Shown here: positions 8,877 to 17,434 of the stretch, piece by piece
Layout of the letters: every line of letters starts with the position of its first letter
How positions within the stretch are numbered: the first letter of the stretch is position 1
Assembly (NCBI RefSeq): GCF_003946515.1
Contig: NZ_RHOM01000002.1
Coordinates: forward strand, 1 to 64,000
DNA length: 64,000 bases
Direction: 5' to 3'
Source: Companilactobacillus zhongbaensis
GTDB taxonomy: Bacteria; Bacillota; Bacilli; Lactobacillales; Lactobacillaceae
Translations under genes and position numbers: made by a program
The notes under the pieces: generated by a model
Seen by the model: the letters and a program-made list of their open reading frames with translations, nothing else
What the model was told of the DNA's origin: nothing
Databases searched by the model: none

Positions 8877-9763
8877 TGTTTAATGAAAAAGTAAAAGATA
8901 AAATCGCCACGGGCGTAATTTATTTCATGTCCGGTGTCATCGTATTGATTCTAGCAGGATTACTTTTGTACATCCTCGGAAGTGGATTGAGATATGTCGA
9001 CTGGCATTTCTTGACTTCGGCTTCCAAAGCTTTCCAAGCTGGAAGTGGTATCGGAGTTCAGCTTTTTAACTCCTTTTTCCTATTGGTCTTGTCAATGTTG
9101 ATCTCGATCCCGATTGCTATTTCAGCAGGTATTTTCTTATCAGAATATGCTGGAAAAAGTAAGCTAGTTGAGATCATCCGGATCTCAATCGAAGTATTGA
9201 GTTCATTGCCTTCGATCGTAGTTGGTTTGTTCGGATTTTTGATTTTTGTAATTAGTTTCAAATTCGGATTCTCAATTATTTCCGGTGCTTTGACTTTGAC
9301 AGTTTTCAACTTACCGATTTTAACGCGTAACGTAGAAGATTCATTACGATCAGTCCCACAATCACAACGTGAAGCAGGATTGGCTTTAGGACTTTCCAAA
9401 TGGGAAACCGTGATCCACGTAATTATCCCAGACGGATTGCCAGGTATCATTACTGGTATGATCATTGGCGCTGGTAGAGTTTTCGGTGAAGCTGCTGCCT
9501 TGATCTATACAGCAGGGCAAAGTGCACCACCGCTAGATTTTACTAACTTCAATATTTTCAGCATCACTAGTCCACTTAACTTATTCCGTCCAGCCGAAAC
9601 ATTGGCTGTTCACATTTGGAAAGTTAACTCAGAAGGACTGATTCCTGATGCCGTTCAAGTTTCTGCCGGGGCATCAGCAGTATTGATCATTGCTGTTTTA
9701 CTATTCAATTTATTGTCTCGCTATATCGGAAACTTGGTATACAAGAAGATGACTGGAGCATAA
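8876..9763 (+). CDS. pstA: Phosphate ABC transporter permease PstA
   Basis: The second membrane subunit, 295 residues with about six hydrophobic segments. The EAA loop (REAGLALGLSKWETV) resembles that of PstC. It forms the PstC-PstA channel that receives phosphate from PstS. The one-base overlap with pstC and one-base gap to pstB place it inside the operon. Confidence 0.95.
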   Translation: MFNEKVKDKIATGVIYFMSGVIVLILAGLLLYILGSGLRYVDWHFLTSASKAFQAGSGIGVQLFNSFFLLVLSMLISIPIAISAGIFLSEYAGKSKLVEIIRISIEVLSSLPSIVVGLFGFLIFVISFKFGFSIISGALTLTVFNLPILTRNVEDSLRSVPQSQREAGLALGLSKWETVIHVIIPDGLPGIITGMIIGAGRVFGEAAALIYTAGQSAPPLDFTNFNIFSITSPLNLFRPAETLAVHIWKVNSEGLIPDAVQVSAGASAVLIIAVLLFNLLSRYIGNLVYKKMTGA

Positions 9764-9764
9764 T

Positions 9765-10574
9765 ATGGAAGAACAAAATAACGACCAACAATACATCTAT
9801 CATCTTGATGAAGATAAACATGAAATTGCTATGGAAACTAAAGACCTACAAGTGTTTTATGGGGAAAAAGAAGCTATGCAAAAAGCTTCTTTGCAATTTG
9901 AAAGATATAAAATAACTTCATTGATCGGAGCTTCTGGTTCCGGAAAATCAACTTATTTGCGTTCATTGAACCGAATGAATGATAATATCCCTAATGCAAC
10001 AGTTAAGGGGCAGATCATGTACCGTGGTTTGGACATTAACAAAAATGACGTTGATATCTACGAAACTAGAAAGCACATTGGAATGGTTTTTCAAAGACCT
10101 AATCCATTTTCAAAATCAATTTATGACAACATTACTTTCGCTTTGAAACGTCATGGAATGCATGACAAGAAAAAGCTAGATGAGATCGTAGAAACGACTT
10201 TGAAACAAGCCTCGCTTTGGGATCAAGTTAAAGACGATCTAAACAAGAGTGCTTTAGCTTTATCTGGTGGTCAACAACAGCGTCTTTGTATCGCTCGTGC
10301 GATCGCCATGAAGCCAGACATCTTATTGATGGATGAGCCTGCTAGTGCGCTTGATCCAATTTCAACTTCAAACGTTGAAGAAACGATGCTCAGTTTGAAA
10401 GATCATTATACGATCATCATCGTGACACATAACATGCAACAAGCCGGAAGAATCAGCGACTATACCGCATTTTTCCACATGGGACGTGTCGTAGAATTTA
10501 ATGAAACAAGAAAGATATTTACTCGTCCGAAGATCTCAACTACGGAAGATTATGTATCTGGACATTTTGGATAA
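9765..10574 (+). CDS. pstB: Phosphate ABC transporter ATPase PstB (first copy)
   Basis: An ABC ATPase of 269 residues that drives PstCA. Walker A is GASGSGKST (about 55-63), the signature LSGGQQQR, Walker B ILLMDEP, and the switch His lies in VTHNMQQA. The N-terminus is about 20 residues longer than that of the second PstB and rich in acidic and polar residues. Two adjacent pstB genes are common in lactobacilli; whether they work as a heterodimer or as alternatives cannot be read from sequence. Confidence 0.95.
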   Translation: MEEQNNDQQYIYHLDEDKHEIAMETKDLQVFYGEKEAMQKASLQFERYKITSLIGASGSGKSTYLRSLNRMNDNIPNATVKGQIMYRGLDINKNDVDIYETRKHIGMVFQRPNPFSKSIYDNITFALKRHGMHDKKKLDEIVETTLKQASLWDQVKDDLNKSALALSGGQQQRLCIARAIAMKPDILLMDEPASALDPISTSNVEETMLSLKDHYTIIIVTHNMQQAGRISDYTAFFHMGRVVEFNETRKIFTRPKISTTEDYVSGHFG

Positions 10575-10586
10575 AGGAAGACAAAC

Positions 10587-11351
10587 ATGGTTGAAGCAAA
10601 AAAATTATTAACTTCATCAGACGTGCATTTATTTTATGGAAAAAAAGAAGCCTTGAAAGGTATCAACCTCGATTTTAATCAAAACGAGATCACGGCTTTG
10701 ATCGGACCTTCAGGATGTGGTAAGTCAACTTACTTACGTTGTTTGAATCGAATGAACGATTTGATCCCAGATGTGACGATCACAGGAACTATCTCATTGA
10801 ACGGTAAGAATATTTATGCACCAAACATCGATACGGTTCAATTGAGAAAAGAAGTCGGGATGGTTTTCCAACAACCTAATCCATTTCCATTTTCGATTTA
10901 TGACAACGTTGTGTACGGCTTAAGATTGGCGGGGGTCAAAGATAAAGCTGTGCTCGATGAAGCTGTCGAAACTAGTTTGCGTAATGCCGCCGTTTGGGAT
11001 AATGTTAAGGATAAACTTCATGACAGTGCCTTATCATTATCTGGTGGTCAGCAACAAAGAGTTTGTATCGCTCGTGTTTTAGCCGTGAAACCAGATATTA
11101 TTTTATTAGATGAACCAACATCTGCTCTAGATCCAATTTCTTCAGCAGCAATCGAAAATATGTTGTTAACCTTGAAGGACCAATATACAATTGTTATTGT
11201 TACTCACAATATGCAACAAGCTTCGAGAATTTCAGACAAAACTGCCTTTTTCTTGAACGGTGATTTGATTGAAGTTAACGATACAAAGAAAATATTCTTA
11301 AATCCTGCAGAAAAACAAACCGAAGATTATATCTCAGGAAAATTCGGATAG
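10587..11351 (+). CDS. pstB: Phosphate ABC transporter ATPase PstB (second copy)
   Basis: A second PstB, 254 residues, with Walker [10 protein letters not shown] (about 40-48), [13 protein letters not shown], Walker B IILLDEP and [10 protein letters not shown]. It is clearly a diverged paralogue of the gene 12 nt upstream rather than a recent duplicate. Its ATG follows an AAGGAAGA ribosome site. Confidence 0.95.
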   Translation: MVEAKKLLTSSDVHLFYGKKEALKGINLDFNQNEITALIGPSGCGKSTYLRCLNRMNDLIPDVTITGTISLNGKNIYAPNIDTVQLRKEVGMVFQQPNPFPFSIYDNVVYGLRLAGVKDKAVLDEAVETSLRNAAVWDNVKDKLHDSALSLSGGQQQRVCIARVLAVKPDIILLDEPTSALDPISSAAIENMLLTLKDQYTIVIVTHNMQQASRISDKTAFFLNGDLIEVNDTKKIFLNPAEKQTEDYISGKFG

Positions 11352-11362
11352 GGGGAATTGGC

Positions 11363-12046
11363 GTGAGAAGCACATTTGAAGAACAACTGAACAATTTACA
11401 TTTAAGATTCTCAGAGATGGGGATGATGGCTAGTGAAGCTATCATGAAATCTGTTAAAGCTTATGTAAATCATGATAAAGCGTTAGCTCGTGAAGTAATC
11501 GAAAACGACCGTTTCATCAACAAGCGTGAAGTCGACCTAGAAAAGAAATCATTTGAAATGATCGCCTTGCAACAACCAGTTACATCAGACTTAAGAATGG
11601 TCGTAACTGTTTTGAAAGCAAGTTCAGATCTTGAACGAATGGGAGACCACGCGGTAAGTATTGCCCAAGAGACTATTAGGGTCAAAGGACAAGTACGGAT
11701 TCCAGAAATCGAAAAAGATATCGCTGATATGGGGGATTTATCAACGGCTATCGTGGAAGATTCCTTGGAAGCTTACTTAAAAGAAGACGGCGAAATGGCC
11801 AAAAGAGTGGCTGCTCAAGATGGCGATATTCATCGTGAAGGTAAACAGATCAATGATGCTAGTATCCGTGCCATGCAAAAGTCAGTCGACAACGTCTTGG
11901 CTGGTTCATCATACATGCTTGTAGAAAGTTATTTGGAGCGTGTTAGTGACTATGCAACCAATATTTGTGAATGGGTAGTTTACCTAAACACCGGACATGT
12001 GGTAGAACTAAGTCAGAAGCATGTCGTAGATAACGATGATGAGTAA
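11363..12046 (+). CDS. phoU: Phosphate transport regulator PhoU
   Basis: PhoU proteins link Pst transport activity to the PhoR kinase and restrain phosphate uptake. The protein is 227 residues and all-helical, with two repeats of the PhoU three-helix unit, each with a D-E-RMGDHA or E-ER-SDYATN metal-binding signature (SSDLERMGDHAVSIA and SYLERVSDYATNI). It starts at GTG after GGGGGAAT and closes the pst operon. I see no strong terminator after it; only a weak TTGTTA/TAACAA hairpin lies in the 54-nt gap. Confidence 0.94.
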   Translation: MRSTFEEQLNNLHLRFSEMGMMASEAIMKSVKAYVNHDKALAREVIENDRFINKREVDLEKKSFEMIALQQPVTSDLRMVVTVLKASSDLERMGDHAVSIAQETIRVKGQVRIPEIEKDIADMGDLSTAIVEDSLEAYLKEDGEMAKRVAAQDGDIHREGKQINDASIRAMQKSVDNVLAGSSYMLVESYLERVSDYATNICEWVVYLNTGHVVELSQKHVVDNDDE

Positions 12047-12100
12047 TCTTGTAATTTACGCCACTTTGTTATATATTTTGTAACAAGTTGAGGTGGAACC

Positions 12101-12397
12101 ATGAGGAAACGTTTAACTAGATCTAGTACTGATAGATTCATTGCCGGAGTTTGCGGTGGACTAGGCGAGTATTTTGGAGTCGATTCGACTTGGATCAGAC
12201 TCGCCTTTGTTGCCTTGATTCCGTTCAGTTATTTCTTATCAGTATTAGTTTATATTGTTTGTATCTTTTTGATCCCAGAGAATCGTAATATTCAACATAC
12301 CGATATCAAGGGAAACATGAATGATATTTTGCATCGATTGCACCACCGGATCGAGAATCGTGACACTCATGACCGATCTAAAAAGGGTAGGAAATAA
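12101..12397 (+). CDS. PspC-domain membrane protein
   Basis: A 98-residue protein with a PspC domain (about 2-62: RSSTDRFIAGVCGGLGEYFG, then a hydrophobic segment ending CIFLIPE) and a short basic, His-rich tail. PspC proteins are inner-membrane factors in envelope-stress responses, but the function of single-domain lactobacillar members is not established. Its stop abuts the start of the next small membrane protein, so the two are probably co-expressed. Confidence 0.85.
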   Translation: MRKRLTRSSTDRFIAGVCGGLGEYFGVDSTWIRLAFVALIPFSYFLSVLVYIVCIFLIPENRNIQHTDIKGNMNDILHRLHHRIENRDTHDRSKKGRK

Positions 12398-12763
12398 ATG
12401 AGATTACTGATTAAGACAGGTATTTATACATTACTTTTTATGGCCATTGCTCGAGTATTACCGAACTTATTTCGGATCGACACGGTCGTAACGGCAATAA
12501 TTGCTAGTTTTGTGTTAGTTTTACTAAATTGGACTGTAAAGCCCGTTTTGCACATCATATCTTTACCGATCACGTTCATTACTTTTGGGTTGTTCTCATT
12601 CGTAATCAGCGCGGTGACATTAGAATTGACGTCATTGATCATGGGAGCTGAGCATTTTTATTTTAATGGATTCGGCTCAGCTTTGATCGTGGCAATTATT
12701 TTAGCTATTTGCAATTCAATTATTAATAGCTTTACAATGGATAATTTTCAAAAACGCGTCTAA
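12398..12763 (+). CDS. YvlD/DUF360-type four-helix membrane protein (phage holin IV-like superfamily)
   Basis: 121 residues, almost wholly hydrophobic, with about four transmembrane helices; WTVKPVLHIISLPITF is the typical family segment. The family is often annotated as phage holin family protein, although there is no phage context here. YvlD-type genes commonly sit beside PspC genes, which supports an envelope-stress role without proving it. Confidence 0.8.
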   Translation: MRLLIKTGIYTLLFMAIARVLPNLFRIDTVVTAIIASFVLVLLNWTVKPVLHIISLPITFITFGLFSFVISAVTLELTSLIMGAEHFYFNGFGSALIVAIILAICNSIINSFTMDNFQKRV

Positions 12764-12778
12764 TACGCGTTTTTTTTA
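12752..12778 (+). terminator. intrinsic terminator overlapping the end of the YvlD-type gene
   Basis: AACGCGT 12753-12759 pairs with ACGCGTT 12765-12771, followed by a T run. The stop codon of the gene lies inside the loop region. Confidence 0.85.
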
Positions 12779-12828
12779 TTCCAGCATTGATGATAGAATT
12801 AATAAAAAGGCGATGAAGGGGTTAGAGT

Positions 12829-13788
12829 ATGGCAAATTACGTAACAGTTTCTGAATTAGTTGAAGAAAACAAATTAAAAGTTTATAGCGGAAGTGAATTG
12901 CTCGATAAAAAACGTGTCACAACGAGTGATATTTCTCGACCTGGTATCGAGTTAACGGGTTATTTCGATTACTATCCAAGTGAACGGATCCAGTTGTTCG
13001 GACAAACTGAATCGGCTTACTCACAGTCTATGACTGACAGCAATCGTTACAAAGTAATGCTTGAGATCTGTCGTGATGACACGCCAGTTTTATTAGTTTC
13101 TCGAAACATTCAACCTAGTGAAGAATTATTGAAAGCTGCCGAAAAAAACGGCGTACCAGTAATTGGTTCCGAACTACCAACTACTAGATTGTCCAGTTTG
13201 ATCACTGAATACTTAGATGAAAAACTAGCACCTAGAGAATCAGTCCACGGTGTTTTAGTCGACGTTTACGGTATCGGTATTTTACTAACGGGTCACTCTG
13301 GTATTGGTAAGAGTGAAACAGCGCTTGAATTAGTTAAAAGAGGTCACCGATTGATTGCTGACGATCGTGTCGACATCTTCCAACAAGATGAAAAAACAAT
13401 CGTTGGTGAGGCACCTAAGATATTGAATCACTTATTAGAGATCCGTGGTATCGGAATTATCGACGTCATGAACTTATTCGGTGCTGGTGCCGTTAGAACT
13501 TCCAGCGACGTGCAATTGATCATCAACTTGGAAGACTGGAAAGCTGACAAGAATTATGACCGTCTCGGTTCAATGGAAGAGACGAGAACATTTTTTGACG
13601 TTGGTGTTCCTCAGATCACTATTCCAGTTAAAGTTGGTCGTAACATTTCTATCATCATTGAAGTTGCTGCCATGAACTTCAGAGCTAAGAAAATGGGCTT
13701 TGACGCAACGAAGAAGTTTGAAGAAAACCTCGGTTCATTGATCCAAGAAAATGGCCAAAAAAACGCTGAAAATGGAGAAGGTAAGTAA
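12829..13788 (+). CDS. hprK: HPr kinase/phosphorylase
   Basis: HprK phosphorylates and dephosphorylates Ser46 of HPr and so sets carbon catabolite control and sugar PTS activity. 319 residues: N-terminal domain to about 130, then the catalytic domain with P-loop GHSGIGKS (about 155-162), the acidic ADDRVD segment and the [11 protein letters not shown] signature needed for phosphorylase activity. An AAGGGG ribosome site precedes the ATG. Its stop overlaps the lgt start by one base. Confidence 0.97.
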   Translation: MANYVTVSELVEENKLKVYSGSELLDKKRVTTSDISRPGIELTGYFDYYPSERIQLFGQTESAYSQSMTDSNRYKVMLEICRDDTPVLLVSRNIQPSEELLKAAEKNGVPVIGSELPTTRLSSLITEYLDEKLAPRESVHGVLVDVYGIGILLTGHSGIGKSETALELVKRGHRLIADDRVDIFQQDEKTIVGEAPKILNHLLEIRGIGIIDVMNLFGAGAVRTSSDVQLIINLEDWKADKNYDRLGSMEETRTFFDVGVPQITIPVKVGRNISIIIEVAAMNFRAKKMGFDATKKFEENLGSLIQENGQKNAENGEGK

Positions 13789-14627
13789 TGAGTTTATTAG
13801 CATTAAATCCGATTGCCTTTAATTTGGGCGGTCTCCAGATCCATTGGTACGGAATCATCATCGCGTTAGGAGCTTTAGTTGGGGTCGTCATGGCTATGCG
13901 TGAAGCTACCAAACGTGGTGTAAACTCCGATAATATTTTGGACTTAGTTTTGATCGGCGTTCCAGTCGCTTTGATCTGTGCGCGAATCTACTATGTAGTC
14001 TTTGAGCTACCGTTTTATTTAGAGAATCCCAGTGAGATCATTAAGATCTGGCACGGAGGTATCGCCATTTACGGTGGCTTGATCGGTGGTTTCATCGTTT
14101 TAGTTTGGTTATGCCTGAGAAGAAAGATTTCGATTTGGCTAATGCTAGACATAGCCGCTCCCTCTGTTTTATTAGGACAAATAGTTGGTCGCTGGGGCAA
14201 TTTCATGAACCAAGAAGCCTTTGGTGCCAAGACGACATTAGACTTTTTACAGTCGCTGCATTTGCCGCATTTTGTGATCGAGCAAATGTTCATCAATGGT
14301 GCTTATCGTCAACCAACATTCCTCTACGAATCAATGTGGAATGTCGTTGGTTTGATCATCATTTTAGCCCTAAGACACCGCAAGCAATTTTATAAAGTCG
14401 GTGAAGTCTTTTTAAGTTACTTAGTTTGGTATCCGATCGGTCGCTTTTTTGTCGAAGGGATGAGAACTGATAGCTTGTACATCATGCCTGGCGTGCGAGT
14501 TTCACAAGTACTATCCGTGATTTTATTAGTAGTCGCAATTGGCTTGCTAATTTATCGACGCAAAAAATATGACCTATCGTGGTATTCAGACCTCAGTGAG
14601 CAAGATAATGGATTAAATAAAAAATAA
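13788..14627 (+). CDS. lgt: Prolipoprotein diacylglyceryl transferase Lgt
   Basis: A membrane enzyme that moves diacylglycerol from phosphatidylglycerol to the lipobox cysteine of prolipoproteins such as PstS. 279 residues with about seven transmembrane helices; the Lgt signature [13 protein letters not shown] is intact, including the essential Arg and Asn. The C-terminus is cytosolic and charged. It is translationally coupled to hprK, the usual arrangement in lactobacilli. Confidence 0.96.
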   Translation: MSLLALNPIAFNLGGLQIHWYGIIIALGALVGVVMAMREATKRGVNSDNILDLVLIGVPVALICARIYYVVFELPFYLENPSEIIKIWHGGIAIYGGLIGGFIVLVWLCLRRKISIWLMLDIAAPSVLLGQIVGRWGNFMNQEAFGAKTTLDFLQSLHLPHFVIEQMFINGAYRQPTFLYESMWNVVGLIIILALRHRKQFYKVGEVFLSYLVWYPIGRFFVEGMRTDSLYIMPGVRVSQVLSVILLVVAIGLLIYRRKKYDLSWYSDLSEQDNGLNKK

Positions 14628-14663
14628 TGGTAAGATTTTATAAGTGTTAAGGAGGTAGACGCA

Positions 14664-15602
14664 ATGAAAGAATTTGACGTAGTAATTATTGGTGCAGGAC
14701 CTGGTGGTTTAACCGCAGCTCTTTACGCATCACGTGCTAACTTGTCAGTTATGATCTTGGACCGTGGAATTTACGGTGGCCAAATGAATAACACAGCAGA
14801 AATTGAAAATTATCCTGGATTTGATTCAATCTTAGGACCAGATCTAAGTGAAAAGATGTACAACTCATCAACGAGATTCGGTGCCGAATTCGGATACGGA
14901 ACAGTTGAATCTGTTGAAGACAAAGGCGATGTCAAAATCATCCATACTGATGACGGTGACTATCAAGCTAAAGTATTGATCATCGCAACTGGTTCAGAAT
15001 ACAAGAAAATCGGCGTACCTGGTGAAGAAGAATTATCAGGACGTGGAGTTTCATACTGTGCCGTATGTGACGGAGCATTCTTTAAGGATCAAGACGTAGT
15101 CGTAATTGGTGGTGGAGATTCAGCAGTTGAAGAAGGAATTTACCTAACTCAATTGGCAAAATCAGTAACAATCATTCACCGTCGTGATCAATTGCGTGCC
15201 CAAAAAGTACTACAAGATCGTGCATTCAAGAACGATAAAATCAAATTCGTTTGGAACGCCGACGTAGAAGAAATCGTCTCAGAAGACGACAAAGTAGCGG
15301 GAGTACGTTACAAAGATAAAGAAACAGGTGAAGAACACGTAGTACCAGCAAAAGGTGCCTTCATCTATGTAGGAATCCAACCAATGACAGAACCATTCAA
15401 AGATCTAGGAATCCTAGACGAAAACGGCTGGATCGACACAGACACACACATGAGAACCAACAAACCAGGAATCTACGCAATCGGAGACGTCCGCAAAAAA
15501 GACCTACGCCAAGTAGCAATAGCAGTCGGTGAAGGTGGAATAGCAGGACAAGAAGCCTTCAATTACATCCAAACATTATCAGATAAAGTAGACGCAAAAT
15601 AA
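14664..15602 (+). CDS. trxB: Thioredoxin-disulfide reductase
   Basis: A flavoprotein that reduces thioredoxin with NADPH. 312 residues: FAD site GAGPGGLTAA (about 10-19), redox pair Cys132 and Cys135 in YCAVCDGAFF, NADPH site GGGDSAVEE, and the C-terminal FAD motif AIGDVR. An AAGGAGG site precedes ATG 14664. Codon choice drifts along the gene: the last 300 nt use mainly A- and C-ending codons (73% A+C in 15421-15480), approaching the Y-B repeat. Confidence 0.97.
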   Translation: MKEFDVVIIGAGPGGLTAALYASRANLSVMILDRGIYGGQMNNTAEIENYPGFDSILGPDLSEKMYNSSTRFGAEFGYGTVESVEDKGDVKIIHTDDGDYQAKVLIIATGSEYKKIGVPGEEELSGRGVSYCAVCDGAFFKDQDVVVIGGGDSAVEEGIYLTQLAKSVTIIHRRDQLRAQKVLQDRAFKNDKIKFVWNADVEEIVSEDDKVAGVRYKDKETGEEHVVPAKGAFIYVGIQPMTEPFKDLGILDENGWIDTDTHMRTNKPGIYAIGDVRKKDLRQVAIAVGEGGIAGQEAFNYIQTLSDKVDAK

Positions 15603-15644
15603 TAAAAAAAAGAAACTGCTGATTAAATAATAGCAGCAACAAAT

Positions 15645-15692
15645 ATCCCATAAGAGTTAGGCAGCTAAGTCTAACGCTTATGGGATTTTTTA
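15645..15692 (+). terminator. strong intrinsic terminator after trxB
   Basis: ATCCCATAAG (15645-15654) pairs with CTTATGGGAT (15677-15686), and inside it GTTAG (15656-15660) pairs with CTAAC (15671-15675). A T run follows. Confidence 0.9.
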
Positions 15693-15748
15693 TTGTTTCT
15701 TTTATTTTTTAGTCGTTTTATTTTTTGGTTTTACAATTCATAAATAAG

Positions 15749-16030
15749 ACTGAGATAGACCCAAAGAAACAGGGCAGCAAAAATTGCCGTTTTAACCAAA
15801 AAAGATCGGTCACACCCACAAAAAAAGAGATATTGATTTGCACTATCTAGGTGGAGGGGCGGGGCGCTATATGGGCTCAGCCGCCACATTCTTGTTGGCA
15901 ATTTATTGCCTACAAGAAGACTCGTATTTGAGATCTGCGAAGCGTACTTCTTCGGAGAGCTCAAATCGAGTCGGCAGCGTTCCAGTCCCATATAGCGCCC
16001 CGCCCCGGAACCGGCAATGAACATCCAACC
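15749..16030 (-). repeat. Y repeat, full copy Y-B (structured)
   Basis: Reverse orientation to the copy at 6440. The core is a perfect 20-bp inverted repeat, 15856-15875 with 15987-16006. Inside are hairpin CTTGT/ACAAG enclosing GGCAA/TTGCC (15891-15916), and hairpin GACTCG 15919-15924 with CGAGTC 15967-15972 enclosing ATTTGAG/CTCAAAT. The stems differ from Y-A in sequence but keep pairing. Homology extends to ACTGAGATAGACC at 15749-15761. No ORF in the element is credible. From 16031 to 16155 the DNA is A-rich and ends in an AAAAAGGAG ribosome site for the next gene. Confidence 0.8.
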
Positions 16031-16155
16031 AAAATACCACCACAATCCGCAACAAATGAATTAATACCAACATATACAAAATCCAAATAGAGCAATCAAA
16101 ATCAATAAGATAAAATTAAATATATACCATAATATATATCCAAAAAGGAGAAAAC

Positions 16156-16791
16156 ATGTTAAACCTAGCATTATTAATCATCGGATCCACAATGACAATA
16201 ATCACCATAGTTTTAGCAATAAAAACCTCAAAATCAAACTCCAAATCAACAAAACCCAGAACAATAGTAAAAATCTCCGCTATACTAAGCATCCTAGTAC
16301 TATCAACCTCAGGACTATTAACGATCCACGACCATCAACAAACAGCTTCAGCCAAAAGAGAAACAATCAAACAACAAGCAAAACAAAAAGAACAAAATGA
16401 TCCCAAAACCACCGACAGCAAAGCACAAATCACCAAAGTAAACAAAGCCATAGCAGTCTCACTAAAAGAAGATCAAACAGACGCCAAAAATCCACCATTC
16501 TCAGATCCAAGATACGCCTATCCAGACAAAATAAAATCAATCGAATATCTAGGAAACAAAAAACTAAAAGTAAAAGTAACAGACACCTTCGTATCACTAA
16601 GCAATGAAGAAAAAGAAAAAGCAATAAACTACGCCCAAGACTGTGCAATAAGCGGCTTCATCATGTCAATAAAAGCAGTATCAGGAAGCGACAGAAACAA
16701 AGGCTTCTACACAACAGTAAAATACGGAACAACAACCCAAGGCCACTCCACAAAAGAAAGCAACAGACAATACCAGTGGAGCCAACAATAA
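16156..16791 (+). CDS. Hypothetical membrane-anchored protein, unknown function
   Basis: 211 residues that I do not recognise. Two hydrophobic segments (about 2-22 and 42-57) are followed by a Lys/Gln-rich, probably coiled linker (about 68-105) and a folded domain to the end (SIEYLGNKKLKVKVTDTFVS, NYAQDCAISGFIM, GFYTTVKYGT) that may be extracytoplasmic. An AAGGAG site 7 nt before the ATG and the intrinsic terminator after it support a real gene. The DNA is very A+C-rich with few T- or G-ending codons, unlike housekeeping genes here. It lies alone between two Y repeats. Confidence 0.7.
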   Translation: MLNLALLIIGSTMTIITIVLAIKTSKSNSKSTKPRTIVKISAILSILVLSTSGLLTIHDHQQTASAKRETIKQQAKQKEQNDPKTTDSKAQITKVNKAIAVSLKEDQTDAKNPPFSDPRYAYPDKIKSIEYLGNKKLKVKVTDTFVSLSNEEKEKAINYAQDCAISGFIMSIKAVSGSDRNKGFYTTVKYGTTTQGHSTKESNRQYQWSQQ

Positions 16792-16821
16792 AAAAGCAGA
16801 AAGTAAGTGTAGTAAAATCAA

Positions 16822-16866
16822 AAAAAATCCTCCGTTAGAAAAAATTCTATCAGGAGGGTTTTTAAT
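16822..16866 (+). terminator. intrinsic terminator after the hypothetical membrane gene
   Basis: AATCCTCC (16827-16834) pairs with GGAGGGTT (16854-16861, one G-T pair), followed by T residues and flanked by an A run. From 16867 to 17070 I see no gene or clear signal. Confidence 0.75.
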
Positions 16867-17070
16867 TACGCCACTTTTAGTTACAAATAAAATTAAAGTT
16901 ACTTTTAAGAGTAATGAAATAAGATATAAATAAATCAGTAGACGAATAGCCCAAACCAAAAGCAACACCGTGGTTTTCAGAGCAATCTTCGAATAAAGTA
17001 ACAAAATAGCGTGCTCAAGAAAATATGAAATAGATAAGGAATTGAAGTAAAAAATTACCAGCCGAATCAA

Positions 17071-17305
17071 AACTAAGTACCAGATAAACCCACCCCAAAG
17101 TAATATTAGTAAAAACCTAGGTTCTGGGAGGGTGGAGAGAATTCGCCGTCAGCCATGAAATTTCACTTAGCGGTTTACCGCTTAGTGAAAGACCCAGCTT
17201 TGAAACAAGCGAGCGGGTCGTGCTCGATTGGTTCAAAGTGGCGTCCATGGCGTTCCACGGCGCAATTCTCGGAACCCTCCCAGAACCGGAAGTGAACCTC
17301 CAACC
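17071..17305 (-). repeat. Y repeat, full copy Y-C (structured, second subfamily)
   Basis: The outer stem is GGTTCTGGGAGGGT (17120-17133) with ACCCTCCCAGAACC (17274-17287), 14 bp perfect. Next come GAGAATT/AATTCTC (17137-17143, 17264-17270) and CGCCGT/ACGGCG (17144-17149, 17257-17262), with one bulged C. Two inner hairpins follow, one at 17161-17190 and one pairing CTTTGAA 17198-17204 with TTCAAAG 17232-17238. The outer flank AACTAAGTACC at 17071-17081 is shared with the copy at 53417. Stem bases differ from that copy in compensated pairs. Confidence 0.8.
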
Positions 17306-17434
17306 AATATCATTTACTAAAATAAAAGTAAAACATCAATAAATTTTACTAATAATTTACGTAACCCCCCTATTAAAACAAACAAATATTGCTATAATAA
17401 ATTGTAAGGACTTTCAAACTAGGAGGACATATAA

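Noticed and set aside
15731-16045. ORFs reading through Y-B on both strands
   Set aside because: They run through the palindromic core, differ from copy to copy and have no ribosome sites. Similar pseudo-ORFs appear in Y-D and Y-A.
16681-17070. 129-codon minus-strand ORF after the hypothetical membrane gene
   Set aside because: Overlaps the end of the gene at 16156 and its terminator; the hydrophobic translation is what A-rich DNA gives in reverse.
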